Of a DNA stretch of 64,000 nt, positions 1 to 10,971 are shown in pieces (position 1 is the first letter of the stretch; each line of letters begins with the position of its first letter). Source of the DNA: Lathyrus oleraceus (lineage: Eukaryota; Streptophyta; Magnoliopsida; Fabales; Fabaceae). Made by a program: the position numbers and the translations under genes. A model generated the notes under the pieces. The model was not told the DNA's origin. It did no database searches and saw only the letters and a list, made by a program, of their open reading frames with translations. Location: positions 456,855,197 through 456,919,196 of the forward strand of contig NC_066581.1 of the NCBI RefSeq assembly GCF_024323335.1, in the 5' to 3' direction.

Positions 1-4
1 ACAC

Positions 5-805
5 ATGTTTATTCTCGTAGCAATTGATTACTTCACCAAATGGGTTGAGGCCGCTTCGTATGCGAATGTGACCAGACAGGTGGTTGTGAAGTTTATCAAG
101 AACCAGCTGATTTGCCGTTATGGTGTGCCAAATAAGATCATTACTGATAATGGATCTAATCTGAATAATAAGATGATGGATGAGTTGTACGCTGAATTCA
201 AGATTGCACACCATAATTCCTCTCCTTACAGACCTAAGATGAATGGGGCTGTTGAAGCTGCTACTAAGAATATCAAGAAGATTATCCAGAAGATGGTTGT
301 TACGTACAAAGATTGGCATGAGATGCTGCCATTTGCTTTGCATGGATATCGTACATCTGTACGCACTTCAACAGGGGCAACCCCTTTCTCTCTTGTTTAC
401 GGCATGGAGGCTGTTCTCCCGGTAGAGATGGAGATCCCATCAATGAGAGTCTTGATGGAAGCCAAGTTGACTGATGCTGAATGGATTCAGAGTCGTTATG
501 ACCAACTGAATTTGATTGAAGAGAAGCGATTAACTGCCATGTGCCATGGTCAGTTATATCAGCAGAGAATGAAGAAAGCATTCGATAAGAAGGTCAAGCC
601 TCGTGTGTTCCGAGAAGGAGACCTTGTGCTCAAGAAAGTCTTGTCTTTCGTGCCCGATTCCAGGGGCAAGTGGACTCCAAACTACGAGGGTCCATATGTT
701 GTCAAGAGAGCCTTTTCAGGCGGAGCTTTGATGCTTACAACAATGGATGGGGAGGATTTCACTCGTCCTGTGAATTCAGATGCAGTCAAGAAATACTTTG
801 CCTAA
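5..805 (+). CDS. Ogre pol, C-terminal integrase fragment (element D)
   Basis: C-terminal 266 residues of a gypsy polyprotein, open to its natural stop TAA at 803-805. The integrase catalytic core is visible from the IDYFTKWVEA block. The second catalytic Asp lies in ITDNGSN and the Glu in GAVEAA, 35 residues apart as in DD35E enzymes. The first Asp (WGID block) lies left of the window. The C-terminal half is the DNA-binding tail, with FREGDLVLKK and GPYVVKRAFSGGAL as in other Tat elements. The protein is closely similar along its length to the integrase of element A on the other strand. No stop or frameshift is seen here, so D is the least damaged Ogre pol fragment in the window. The ATG at position 5 is only an internal Met. 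Confidence 0.9.
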   Translation: MFILVAIDYFTKWVEAASYANVTRQVVVKFIKNQLICRYGVPNKIITDNGSNLNNKMMDELYAEFKIAHHNSSPYRPKMNGAVEAATKNIKKIIQKMVVTYKDWHEMLPFALHGYRTSVRTSTGATPFSLVYGMEAVLPVEMEIPSMRVLMEAKLTDAEWIQSRYDQLNLIEEKRLTAMCHGQLYQQRMKKAFDKKVKPRVFREGDLVLKKVLSFVPDSRGKWTPNYEGPYVVKRAFSGGALMLTTMDGEDFTRPVNSDAVKKYFA

Positions 806-3800
806 AAAAAAAGGTATATGCAAATGAAAAACATAATGGCTCGCTAAGTTGAAAACCCGAAAGGGCGGCTTAGACAAAAATGAGTGTCTCGGTGGAGAAC
901 CTGAAAGGGTAATCTGGGCAAAAGTTAGAGACATGAAAAGAATGATATTTGCATCCTGCTAGATTGAGTACCTCACCCTGGGGCAATCTAGGCAAAAAAA
1001 TTAGGGATTTGGCAAGTAACGACATCCTGACAAGACTTTCTGTTACACAGTTGTCTATTCGTCAGAGGATTCTCGATTCGTCGTCGACTGAAGCTTCGCA
1101 TACATCAAGATTCAAATTGGTAGAGAAAGGATCATTATGTTCAATGTAGCCCTCTTCCAATATATATCACTGATTTCAAATTTGTACAGATCTATGGAGT
1201 CTTGCCATTTGCAGGCTACCATTCCATCAAATCAATTTGAGCTTTTATCCAATTATTTGCACTCTTGTTTGTTTCAATTCGACAAATGTTTTGCATGTTT
1301 TAATTGATAGAATGTCATTGTTTTAAACAAATAAATTTTTCAAATTGTTGTTTTAAACAAAGTGAACATTCACAATGACAAAAGGATACTTAAGAATCTC
1401 TCAGTGCTCTCCCGAGGGTGGCATGATTCCCAACAGGTAAGACATTGGTTCATATTCCTGGCATTGGTTGTATCCTCTTTATCCTGCTTTTTGTTGGGGT
1501 TGTTCCCCAAGCAGAGCTTTTGTTAGGGTTGTTCCCTAAGTAGAATGTTGTTGAAGACTTCGTTTTCTTCTCCAGCAGTATTCTCCCTCAGCATGGGTAT
1601 TTCCCGTTTGGAAGCTTTGGTAGTGGTTGGTTTGAGACCCCGGTACCCTATCACTCTCCCCAGTGCGATCGCCAGTGGAGTTGTGGTTTTTCTCCTCAAC
1701 ATGGTTGCTTTCCTATTGAAGATTCAATGGTTGGTGGATTGATATCCCGGTACGTTACCGCTTCTCCCAGCATTGTCGTAAGCAGGATTGTTGCTATCTT
1801 TCCTCAGCACAGTCGATAGTGGGATCCGTGATATATCCCCAGAGCAGAGTGTTATGGAAAACTTTGTTTGCTCCAGTAGTACTCTCTTCCCCGGCCACGT
1901 CGCCAGCGGAGATGCTATATCTCCCCGTCAATGCGCTTATTCCTTCAGCAGGGCAGTGATTGTGTTCCTCCTCAGCAGTCGTGGGTTTTCTCCTCAGAAG
2001 AGTCAACATTTGGTGGTTGATCCCCAGCTCTCTTCCGTATCCCTCAGTGGATTCTTCAACGGATCTCCCCAAGAACCGTCAGTAAGTTTGTGGTTTGGTG
2101 GATCGTGTATATGCAAAATCCCCAATGGAACGGATGTTCCTCAACAGAGTCAGGATTGCATCCGTGATATTCCCCTCAGAATCTCCGCCAGAGTTGGAAA
2201 CCTCTGTTTTCCCCAGTAGGGTTGGTTGGTGATCTATCATACATAGATTTGGTTGATATCCTGTTGCTTTTGATCCCCAGTAGAGTGGCTTGTCGCAGAA
2301 TCTACTTGTGTGATCTTTTCTTCCTCCTCAGTGGGTTGTTCCCCAGTGGAATGGATATCTGCATTATCCCCAGGTAGAGTTGCTTGTGCAGCCAGATTCT
2401 ATGTGGATGATCTGTTCTCCCTCAGTGGGTTGTTCCCTAGTGGAGTTATGTAGAGTTGCTTTCATAGCAGTGAGCTCTTGTTCCCCTGCAGATATTTTGG
2501 GATTTATCCCATTCCCCAACAGATTTGTCTTTGTGGCCGTTATTGCCTGTTGTGACTTTCTGTACTCCAGCTGGGTTGATTGCTGATCCATCACTCAGAG
2601 GTTTGGTGTTTCCTGATATCTCTGATCTTTTGCCTCCCCGCAGATCTTTGCTTTTCAGCTTGAAGATCTCCAGCAGATTGGCTTTCCAGTTGGACCTCCT
2701 TGGTTCTCCCTGGAAGTATAGTACCGGATGTTTGATTCCTGGTCCTGTTTGTGTTAGAACTGTCTGTTTTGTCAGCATTCATCAAACATAAATCACGCAT
2801 ATTCATGCATACTCATAAACATTCAGATATTCATGTTGCATATTTTGCCATATATATTTTGTTTGTTGTTTCCTGCTGTGGTGATATAGATCTCCTTTGT
2901 AGATCTCCCAAAGCAGATGTCGGGTGTTAATCTCTCAAAATAGAGTCAGCCCTTAAGCAGAAAGTGTCTATCCTTTCCTGCCATTTCCCCACTGAGATAT
3001 CTCCTCGTGGATGACGGTTGTTTCCATTCCCTCCCAACACACCTTGGGACGGGTTTACCCTTTTGAGTTATATCCTCATCAGGACGAGTCTTGATTCAGT
3101 CCGCCTTTTTGGTTTAATCCTAAATTGGCCTTTTTCAACTGTCTCTTGCGCTTCACTGTGGCATAAATGAATAGTTGCTTACAAACCGGAGCTCATTCAT
3201 CTTATCCTCAGTGGAATGTTTGGCCTCTGCCTACAAACCAGCAGTTGTAAGTCCTACCTTTGCGGTCTGCTACCTACTACCCGATAGTTGTAAATCCTTT
3301 TTTCACTCTGTTCCTCAGCAGGATTTGATGGCCTCTGCCTACAAACCAGCAGTCGTAAGTCCTGTCTTTGCGGTGTTTCTACCTACGAACCGGTAGTTAT
3401 AAACCCTGTTTTTCTCCCCTAACGGAGTCAACTTTGTTGTTCATCCCAACCGATGGCAATTCCCCTTCTATGGTTTTCTATCCAATCTCTGATAGATGTA
3501 ATCCCCTATTTGTGGTTATCTTCATCTAGTTCTCGATGTTGATTTTCCCTTTGTTTGGATAAGTCGCTTGAATAAGCATTTATATCCCCAGCAAGCCTTT
3601 TGCGGATAATTGCCGTACGCTAGCAATTTTATCCCCAGTGGGTCCCTTCACCGTGTGGCAATGATTGTGTTCCCCGGATCATTGATTTTTCATCATTTGT
3701 ATCCCAGCGAGTCTTCTTTCATTTACCCTCTTGTTGGTAATGTCTGTTGCTCCATTTGTTTGGCCATCTTTATATACCTAGTTTGGTATCCCGATGCCTT

Positions 3801-5553
3801 TCTTTTCGGATTTTTATCCTACAAACAACCTACAACCCGGTTAAGGATAATCTTCCTCTCGAGGTTATTATTCACGTTTTGACGCAATGAATAATATATC
3901 TCATTCACTCTTCAGTTGAAACCTTTTGTGTTTCTCTAGTCGAGTAAGATTCGTTATTTCCCTTTTACGGAATCGAATATTTGTTGTTTCGGATAATTGC
4001 CGGTTGCTTGCAATTTATCCCTTTGAGTTGTCTTTCGTTTACCCGGATGCTTGGTATCGATTGTCTCTCCTTTTTGGTTAGTCACCTATTATATATTTCG
4101 GTATCTCTGGTGTCTTTTCCTTTCGAGTATATTATTCACGGTCTGGTAATGAATAATATGTCTCATGCGCTCTTTGGTTGGAATCCTTTGTTGATCTTCC
4201 GCAATTGAGTAAGATTCGTATTCCTTGTGGAATCGAATATCCATCCTATAAACAAGTCTGCTTTTCTAGCTTTCTTCAGGGTGATGAGTGTCTTGGAACA
4301 CAAACCAATTCACATTTTCGGATTTTATCCTATAAACAACCTACAACCCGGTTCAGGATAATCTTCCTTTTGAGTGTACTATCCACGTTTTGACGGTAAT
4401 GGATATAATGTCTCTTTCTCTCTTGGGTCAATCTTTTGATTGTTTTCTCCGCAGAGTAAGATTCATATTCCTTGTAGAATCGGATGTTCATCCTATAAAC
4501 AAGTTTGCTTTCGCTTTCTTCAGGATGATGAGTGTCTTGGAACACAAACCAATTCACGTTTCCAGATCTTTATCCTATAAACAACCTACAACCCGGTTCA
4601 GGATAATTTTCCGTGCGAGTATATTATCTACGTTTTGACGGCTATAGATAATATGTCTCATGCGCTCTTTTGTCGGATCCTTTGTTTGTTTCCCCAACTG
4701 AGTAAGATTTGCATTCTTTACAGAATCAAATGTCCATCCTATAAACAAGTCTGCTTTTCTAGCTTTCTTCAGGATGATGAGTGTTTTGGAACACACACCA
4801 ATTCACGCTTTGGTCGGTCACCTGTTACATACCTACAACCCGGTATCCTTGGTGTTCCTTCCTGTCTGCTCCCTATTATGACCTTGGTCCCCTGTGGAGT
4901 CAGATTTTCCTGAGTTTATGTACCTTTTTCAGGTCTTTCTCAGATGTTTGGTTGATTGATATCTCTCACCCTCATACAGGTCTTAGATATTCATTCTTCC
5001 TGAGTTTGTTACTCACTAACCGGTAACATCTCATCCTTTGGTTTCCCCTGGAAAGTCTTTTCTAGATTTCCCCAGCGGAGTTGTATTCCTATTCGTGTTG
5101 CTGTATTGGTGTTATCCCCAGTACATGCATTTTGTGAGTCAGCTTGAGTCTTTCCAATGGGAGTGTTTTCCTTTGGAATTTCTCTCTCTCCTCAGTTTGA
5201 GTCCTTTACTTCCCCAGTAAAGTCTCCAGTCTATTTTTGTTATCCCCTAACTCAGAGTCGTGTCCTGCTCACGCATTTTTTTTCTTTCATTATCCCCAAT
5301 AAGAATTCCCATGAGCGTCTTGTTAATGGCTCTGTTCCTGGTGAGTGAACTACTCCGATGGATCGTCTTTTCTTCTGTGTGAATCATATTCCCCACAGAG
5401 TTTGTGTCTTTCGCATGCATACATTCGCATCATGAGGTCTCTTAGGGACCCAAAATTTGTCTCATTTCTGTTATTTAAGCCCATTCTACCGCGTCAAGAT
5501 GAAGATTTCTAAACTTCACTTCTCCGGCTAGAATGACCTTAAATAGGGGCATC
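806..5553 (+). other. Element D 3' untranslated region, repeat-rich
   Basis: About 4.7 kb without a believable gene lie between the pol stop and the 3' LTR. It opens with a block conserved in A (roughly 830-1030), in which GAAAGGG plus GGCAAAA-type phrases recur. From about 1480 it is built of degenerate short units with the core TCCCCAGYRGAGT, tens of copies, for example at 1503, 2274, 2367 and 5069. A second theme, CTACAAACC-RG-AGTTGTAA, occurs at 3175-3410, and longer tandem units at 3815-4815. Short open frames here (for example 1788-2219) follow from low stop density in these repeats. Ogre elements are known for a hypervariable 3' UTR that can give rise to satellite repeats. Confidence 0.75.
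3815..4815 (+). repeat. Tandem repeat of about 245 bp in the D 3' UTR
   Basis: About four imperfect units. Shared landmarks are the CTATAAACAACCTACAACCCGG block, a GAG-TATATTATNCACG block (near 3865, 4124, 4372, 4617), a GAGTAAGATTC block and ACCAATTCAC (4304, 4548, 4797). Spacing between equivalent landmarks is about 244-264 bp. The last two units are the most alike. Confidence 0.75.
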
Positions 5554-7467
5554 TGTAAGACCCCAATTTTGTCCCTAAGATCCCTCATGGCATCATATCA
5601 TATCATATCATTGCCTCAAGAATCATTGTGCACCTTGCTTCCCTCCTAGTGGGTGGGTATCTTGTGAGTGTGGTTCTTGATCACCAAGCATGTATGCATT
5701 TGTATATCATTGCTTTTCATTTGTTTACTAACCAAAAGTACAAAAATATTGTCATCTAACCATGTTACTTGCAGATGAAGCAAACTAGGTCAAAACAGTC
5801 AAATCATTCATTGAGCTATAGATGGTGACCATGCTTGAAGAATTTGGGCACCATGATCATTCATAAGAGATTCATATGAGTTGTGACACCATTTGGTATC
5901 AAGATTTCAAGTGGTAGAGGCTTGAAATTCATCAAAGCATGGCTCAGTCAACCAAAACCCTAGCAAAGTCAACTGTGGTCAACTGTGCATTTAATCAGTG
6001 ATTTGATGGTGGGAATTGGTTTGAGAGGTCTCATGCATGTCCATATAAGCCTCATATAACATGTCAAACATCATCATTGAGGAATTGGAGGTCAGACAAA
6101 AAGTTTCCCAAAATAGCAAGGACCTGTAATTTTCAACTGCCAAAAATGGAAAGTTCTTCTCCTCAAATTTATATCATCAAGCAAGCTTCAAATCAAAATT
6201 TGTCCAACATTAAAGTTGAAGATCTTGCTCTTGCCTTTCCAAAAAGTCCAAGAACATTCATTTCTCATTTATGGTTGGCAAGTTATGATCAAATCATTTT
6301 CAAGAAATCTTGAACTTCAAGGAGGCATAACTCTTGAACCATTTGGCCAATTTGGGTGATTCTTTTTTGAGCAAATCCCATTTTACATGAGCTATCATAA
6401 TGCATCATTACATTTCATCAAAAATCATCACATAAAAAGGCCATTTTTCAAGTGAACCATTTAAATTTTGGTGGGAAAAAAGGTGATTTTCAAAAGTACA
6501 TGCAATTTTCATGCCAAACCATTTCCAATCACTTCAAAACAGGTTTTGTGACTTGCTTCAACTGGTTTTACACTGTTCCATTGATCACACTTACATAAGG
6601 GCATTTTGGCATTTTTACATAACATGTGCATTTTCACTAATCCAATTTCATTTTGCTAATCATGATTAACAATGCTGATTAACAAGGAGTATATATTCCT
6701 AATTGTAACAGAAAATCGAAATCCACAATCACAATCTCAGATCCAAATCCAAAAATCTCCAAATTCTCTCAAATTTCTTCCACATTTTTTCACTTGGATT
6801 CATCAAATTTCACTGTTCTTCTTGCTTGTTCTTGTGTTGATATTCACCTGCAGGCACAATAGAGCATCTGTTGAAGAAGAATCATGGAAAATCTTGAAGA
6901 ATCATCACTGTTGAACTTGGAGCATGTTCATGGCAAATGCAAATTCTGGATCGTTGAAGCTGTGTTGAGCTAAAATTCCACTTCCATTCATCTTCCTCAT
7001 CATCACTGGACATCTGTTTCAACCTATCCAATCCAAATTCGCGCGAAATCAAAAGCTGCATCTCCAAGAGGTAAGTATTCAACCACTTCAATTCTTGAAA
7101 TTATGATATGGCTTTGGTAGATCTTGTAACATAGAACACACTGCAACTTGAATCGTGCCATTCCATTAAGTATTGATCAAGATATCTGGATTTATATTTT
7201 GGATTGTGAAACTTCTTTGGATCGGTTCTTATGCTATGAGTAAAATTAATCGAAATAAATGTTAGATTAGTGATCTAGGTTGCACGCTGGTTCGATCCAT
7301 ATAGGTTGCATAAATTTCTGTGTGAATGTGTTCTTGATGATGATGAATGCTGAAGAACACGATGAGTTCTTCAAATTTTCTTTTCCAGATTGTGTTTCGA
7401 TCCGTTTTGCTTCGAGTCTGCATGAAATCCGTGTTTTTCCGCCATATAGCCATTCACGCGCTGCCAC

Positions 7468-7502
7468 CTCACTTAATGAAACGCATCGTTTCATTAAGTG
7501 AG
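7468..7502. repeat. Perfect 16 bp hairpin in the D LTR
   Basis: The arm CTCACTTAATGAAACG is followed by the 3-base loop CAT and its exact reverse complement. GCC and GGC just outside could extend pairing after a mismatch. Its function is unknown. It lies in the middle of the LTR. Confidence 0.85.
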
Positions 7503-9721
7503 CGGCTTAATTACCAAAATGCCATGCGTTCATATTAAATCTTTTTTTCAACCAAATGTTTATTTCATTTTGATTCTAAACTTCAAAAAATCATAAAAAC
7601 TTCATGGATAATCCAAATTGAGTGGGAATTTTTGCGTTGATCTCCATGTTTTCTCTAGTTTTTTATAGGCCTAGTAGCAAAAGTTGTGCACGGCTTGTTT
7701 TTACTTTGGTCTATTGGTTTTGGTCATGTATGCTTTTTGCCTATGTTTTACCATTTTGATTGTGAAATCTTGGTGCTTGCTCCAAAATGCTTGAAATTTT
7801 ATATGCATGTTCTAGACTCACTCCTGGTCATTTTGGTATATAGTTTGCTAATTTTGCATTTCTGGATTTGGAGATATGATGTAATCTTTGGAGGTGTCAC
7901 AATGTATATCACACCATATCTTGTCCATGTTCTTGATTTTATTTTCCATGCTTATGCTATGCCAATTTCTCTAGATTTTTGCATGTGGATTCTTAGGGAC
8001 GTCTAGTTTGCTTGTGAGTTTTCCTGGAATTTTTGAATGCATTTTATATTTGTTTGAGAATTTTCCCTCTGTTTGGTCAACTATGAATATTTTGTGAGTC
8101 ATGATTTCATATGATTTGTGAAATCCTTGTGTTTTGTTGGATGACTTTGAAATTTGGCATGTGTATTGTAGACATCTTAAAGGTTGCCATGGCTTTGATC
8201 TCATTCATTTCTCATGTTTAATCACTGTTTTATGATTGCTTGAAGTTGATGCATGATTTGGTGCTTTGTATGAGCTTGCTTGAACATGCCTTGACTTAGG
8301 GATTTTAATTTCCTTACTTCCACTTGTCCAAATGACATTAAATTTGGAGTGTTGTTCATTCATTGTGTTCTGTTTAAGCATGATTTTTCCTGGAATTTAT
8401 TGAGACATTTTGGTATTGATATGCTTGTGTTTATTCTGTTTACACCATTGAGTTCTCAACTTGCCTAGTTTGACATGATTTGCTTATGAAATGCAATTGG
8501 TGAATAGTTTTGATATGGGACCAACTGGAGTTTGTTCTTATTTGATTAATCTTGATTTTGGTCAAGTTTCATGTTCTATTTTAAATATTTTCTCCTCCTT
8601 TGACCCTAGGCTTTGGCCTAAGGGTTCACTTCTCACATTTGAGTTTGTTTTCAGGTTAAAGAAGCAATTGCTTTAAGGAGTTTAATTCAAGTTGATTGAG
8701 TTTGGTTTGCTTGATTGCGATGAACTAACTTGGTTTGTTTTGTAGGATGCTAGCTCATTTGACTTGAGTTTTGTGCTTTGCACATGTGGTTGATTGTGTT
8801 GACTGTTGGTTCATAACTTGTCTGTTTTGACTTTGTGATTGGAATACTGATTATATTTGATTGATTTCAGGTACCATAGTTGCTTTAGTTCCTTTGAGAA
8901 CTTGCTATTTCTTTGCTTTGCTTAAGCATTGAGGTAGAATCTCTTGTCTCCATGTAGTCTGGAAGACCTGGCTTGTTACTTAGCCAGGCAACTGTCTGAA
9001 GTCCTCCTTAAGAGGCAATGTTTGTGATTATTTAACTTTGTCCCCAAGCAGGAAAAGACCTCATATGAGGCAATTGGTAGACAAAAGAGATATGCAGCCT
9101 ATCTCCTACTATTCTGTGAGTCTCTCACCTTGCTCACACCACATGTGTTGATGCATAGTGAGTAAAAACCCAAGATCTATCGAGTCCTTAACTTGTGGAG
9201 AGAGTTCCAGCTTTCTGAACACCCATACCTTCTGATATTCAATGCTCTCCCTGACTAGGGATAAGAGTGATGAGGCATACCCCTCATATCCTTTCATCTG
9301 CTTCACCTTGGCTCTCAATGTCAAGGTTAAGAGCACCATTTACCCTATTCCAGTTGACTTTTTAGTCTAACCCTTTGATTGAGCCTAATTGTTTGGTTAT
9401 AGTGGGTGCTAAATGACTTTGTTTGATTGATTGCTTGGTGCATTTGTACATGTTTGCTTGTTTGCCTTTGTGCACTTATCATCATGAATTGTTCATTATT
9501 GCATGATCATCATTGTATATCTCTGTGATCCATGTTTGGTTTACCCATTGAGGACAACTGTAAGTCCACTCATTGGCCATTGTTCCTATGATTTGGAAGG
9601 GATAAAGTGTAAGACCATTTCATTTGGCTACTTATGTCCATTGCTTTTGCTTGTTTGTTGTATGTGAGGATGCAAGTGTAAGACCATGTTGTTGGCTCTT
9701 GTATTCCTATGATCATCCTTT

Positions 9722-9977
9722 GGAGGTCGGTATAAGTCCAGATAGATTGGCATCCGACATCCAAGTTTTGTTTTACCTTAGGAGATTGGTGTAAATCCAT
9801 TTATTGGTATCCGGTATCCGCTTTTGCTTTATGAGATTGGAGTAAGTCCATTGATGGCATCCAGTATCATTGTTTTATTTTAGGAGATTGGTGTAAATCC
9901 ATTTATTGGTATCCGGTATCCGCTTTTGTTTGTGAGATTGGTATAAGTCCATTGATGGCATCCGGTATCACCTTGCC
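9722..9977 (+). repeat. Tandem repeats of about 50-60 bp in the D LTR
   Basis: About five units built on GAGATTGGTRTAARTCCATT, then TTGGTATCCGGTATC or GATGGCATCCGGTATC. Two non-adjacent units are nearly identical, which suggests a two-unit higher-order pattern. Confidence 0.8.
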
Positions 9978-10971
9978 TTTATTTGCTTGCTTGTTTTGTT
10001 GCCTATCCCTAAGGACACACTTGAATCATCTTCTATATGATTTCAAGAGGTGAACCTTTCTGAGAAGTTTTACATTCCACCATCCATACCCTCTTTGTCC
10101 TAAACCTTTTCACACTTCGCTTTCAAAACTTTGACTTGTGGTGCAAACATCTTCATGTCTTTTCAAATTAGAAACCTGGACCCTAAGTCCCTGACTTTTC
10201 AAATTTCCCATTTCATAACACTTCTTTGAATCAATCTTAATCATACCTTGACCATATTTTGTGAATACTCATAATCAATTAACTTCACACATTCAATTGT
10301 TTTGTGGCTTTGTCCATTGTTAATATGCTTTCATACATTAGCCATAGGTTTCAATTACCATAATGGTTGATGTAAATCTTACCTTATCCTTAGTGAGTCG
10401 ATTGTAAGACTTCCGTACTAAAAACAGGGTTAACCCCTCTAGTACGTCGAAGTCGTCCTCGCATGGTGGATTGTTGATTCAGGTTGAGTTTTCTCCCATT
10501 GGTAATGAAAAGCCTTAATGCTTGTGTTTTAAAATGAACTCACTAATTTTTGGAAATCTTTTAGCCGAACTATGGCGTTTTGATCCTTACCTTTGATGGG
10601 AGGTACGTAGGCAACGGGTTCATCCGTTCAAACACAAAAATAACTAACTTGTACATTCTTTTCTCATCATCCCATTCATGTTTGCACAATATGTCATAAA
10701 CAAATAAATATTTTTATACAACAAGTGTGAAAAGGGCTCCCTAGGAGTACCTAGGACGTGATGGGTGCCTAACACCTTCCCATTGCGTAATTTACCCCTT
10801 ACCCAGACTCTCTGATCTTTTATTGGTTTTCTACGTGTAAAACTTCTTAGGTTTTTGTTCGCTTTTTAACCAGTCCTTAGGACAAATAAAAGTGCGGTGG
10901 CGACTCGATTCATTGTATGCTTTGCTTATGGTTTAATCAATAAATCATATAGCGACGAATACACCGCTACA

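Larger units (their letters stand above)
1..10971 (+). mobile_element. Ogre-like Ty3/gypsy element D, 3' part
   Basis: The right half of a giant LTR retrotransposon: end of integrase, a long 3' untranslated region and a complete 3' LTR. Everything upstream (5' LTR, ORF1, gag, protease, RT, RNase H) is off the left edge. It abuts the truncated, oppositely oriented LTR of element A exactly where its own LTR ends. The homologous LTR in A's other end continues through this point (at 43571), so D most simply sits inside A's 3' LTR. The expected target duplication begins GATCA at 10972; its partner would be outside the window. Confidence 0.85.
5554..10971 (+). repeat. 3' LTR of element D (5418 bp)
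   Basis: Begins TGTAAGACCCCAATTTTG directly after a purine-rich AAATAGGGGCATC and ends CCGCTACA, the same boundaries as in elements A and C. A length of 5.4 kb is typical of Ogre and far above most plant LTRs. The last 700 bp (GGGTTAACCCCTC, GGTACGTAGGCAA, GTGCGGTGGCGACTC) are shared with the LTRs of A and C. The middle is largely unrelated, so D is a different subfamily. No open frame in it looks coding. A possible TATA-like run is at about 6690, weak. Confidence 0.9.

Noticed and set aside
1788..2219. 143-codon open frame in the D 3' UTR
   Set aside because: Made of the degenerate TCCCCAG repeats, with an overlapping open frame on the other strand; no family resemblance and not matched in element A.
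5554..7550. Host gene exons in the long LTRs (frames at 6672-6914 and 7280-7501)
   Set aside because: No protein similarity I recognise, frames open on both strands, and the boundaries lie inside the LTR.
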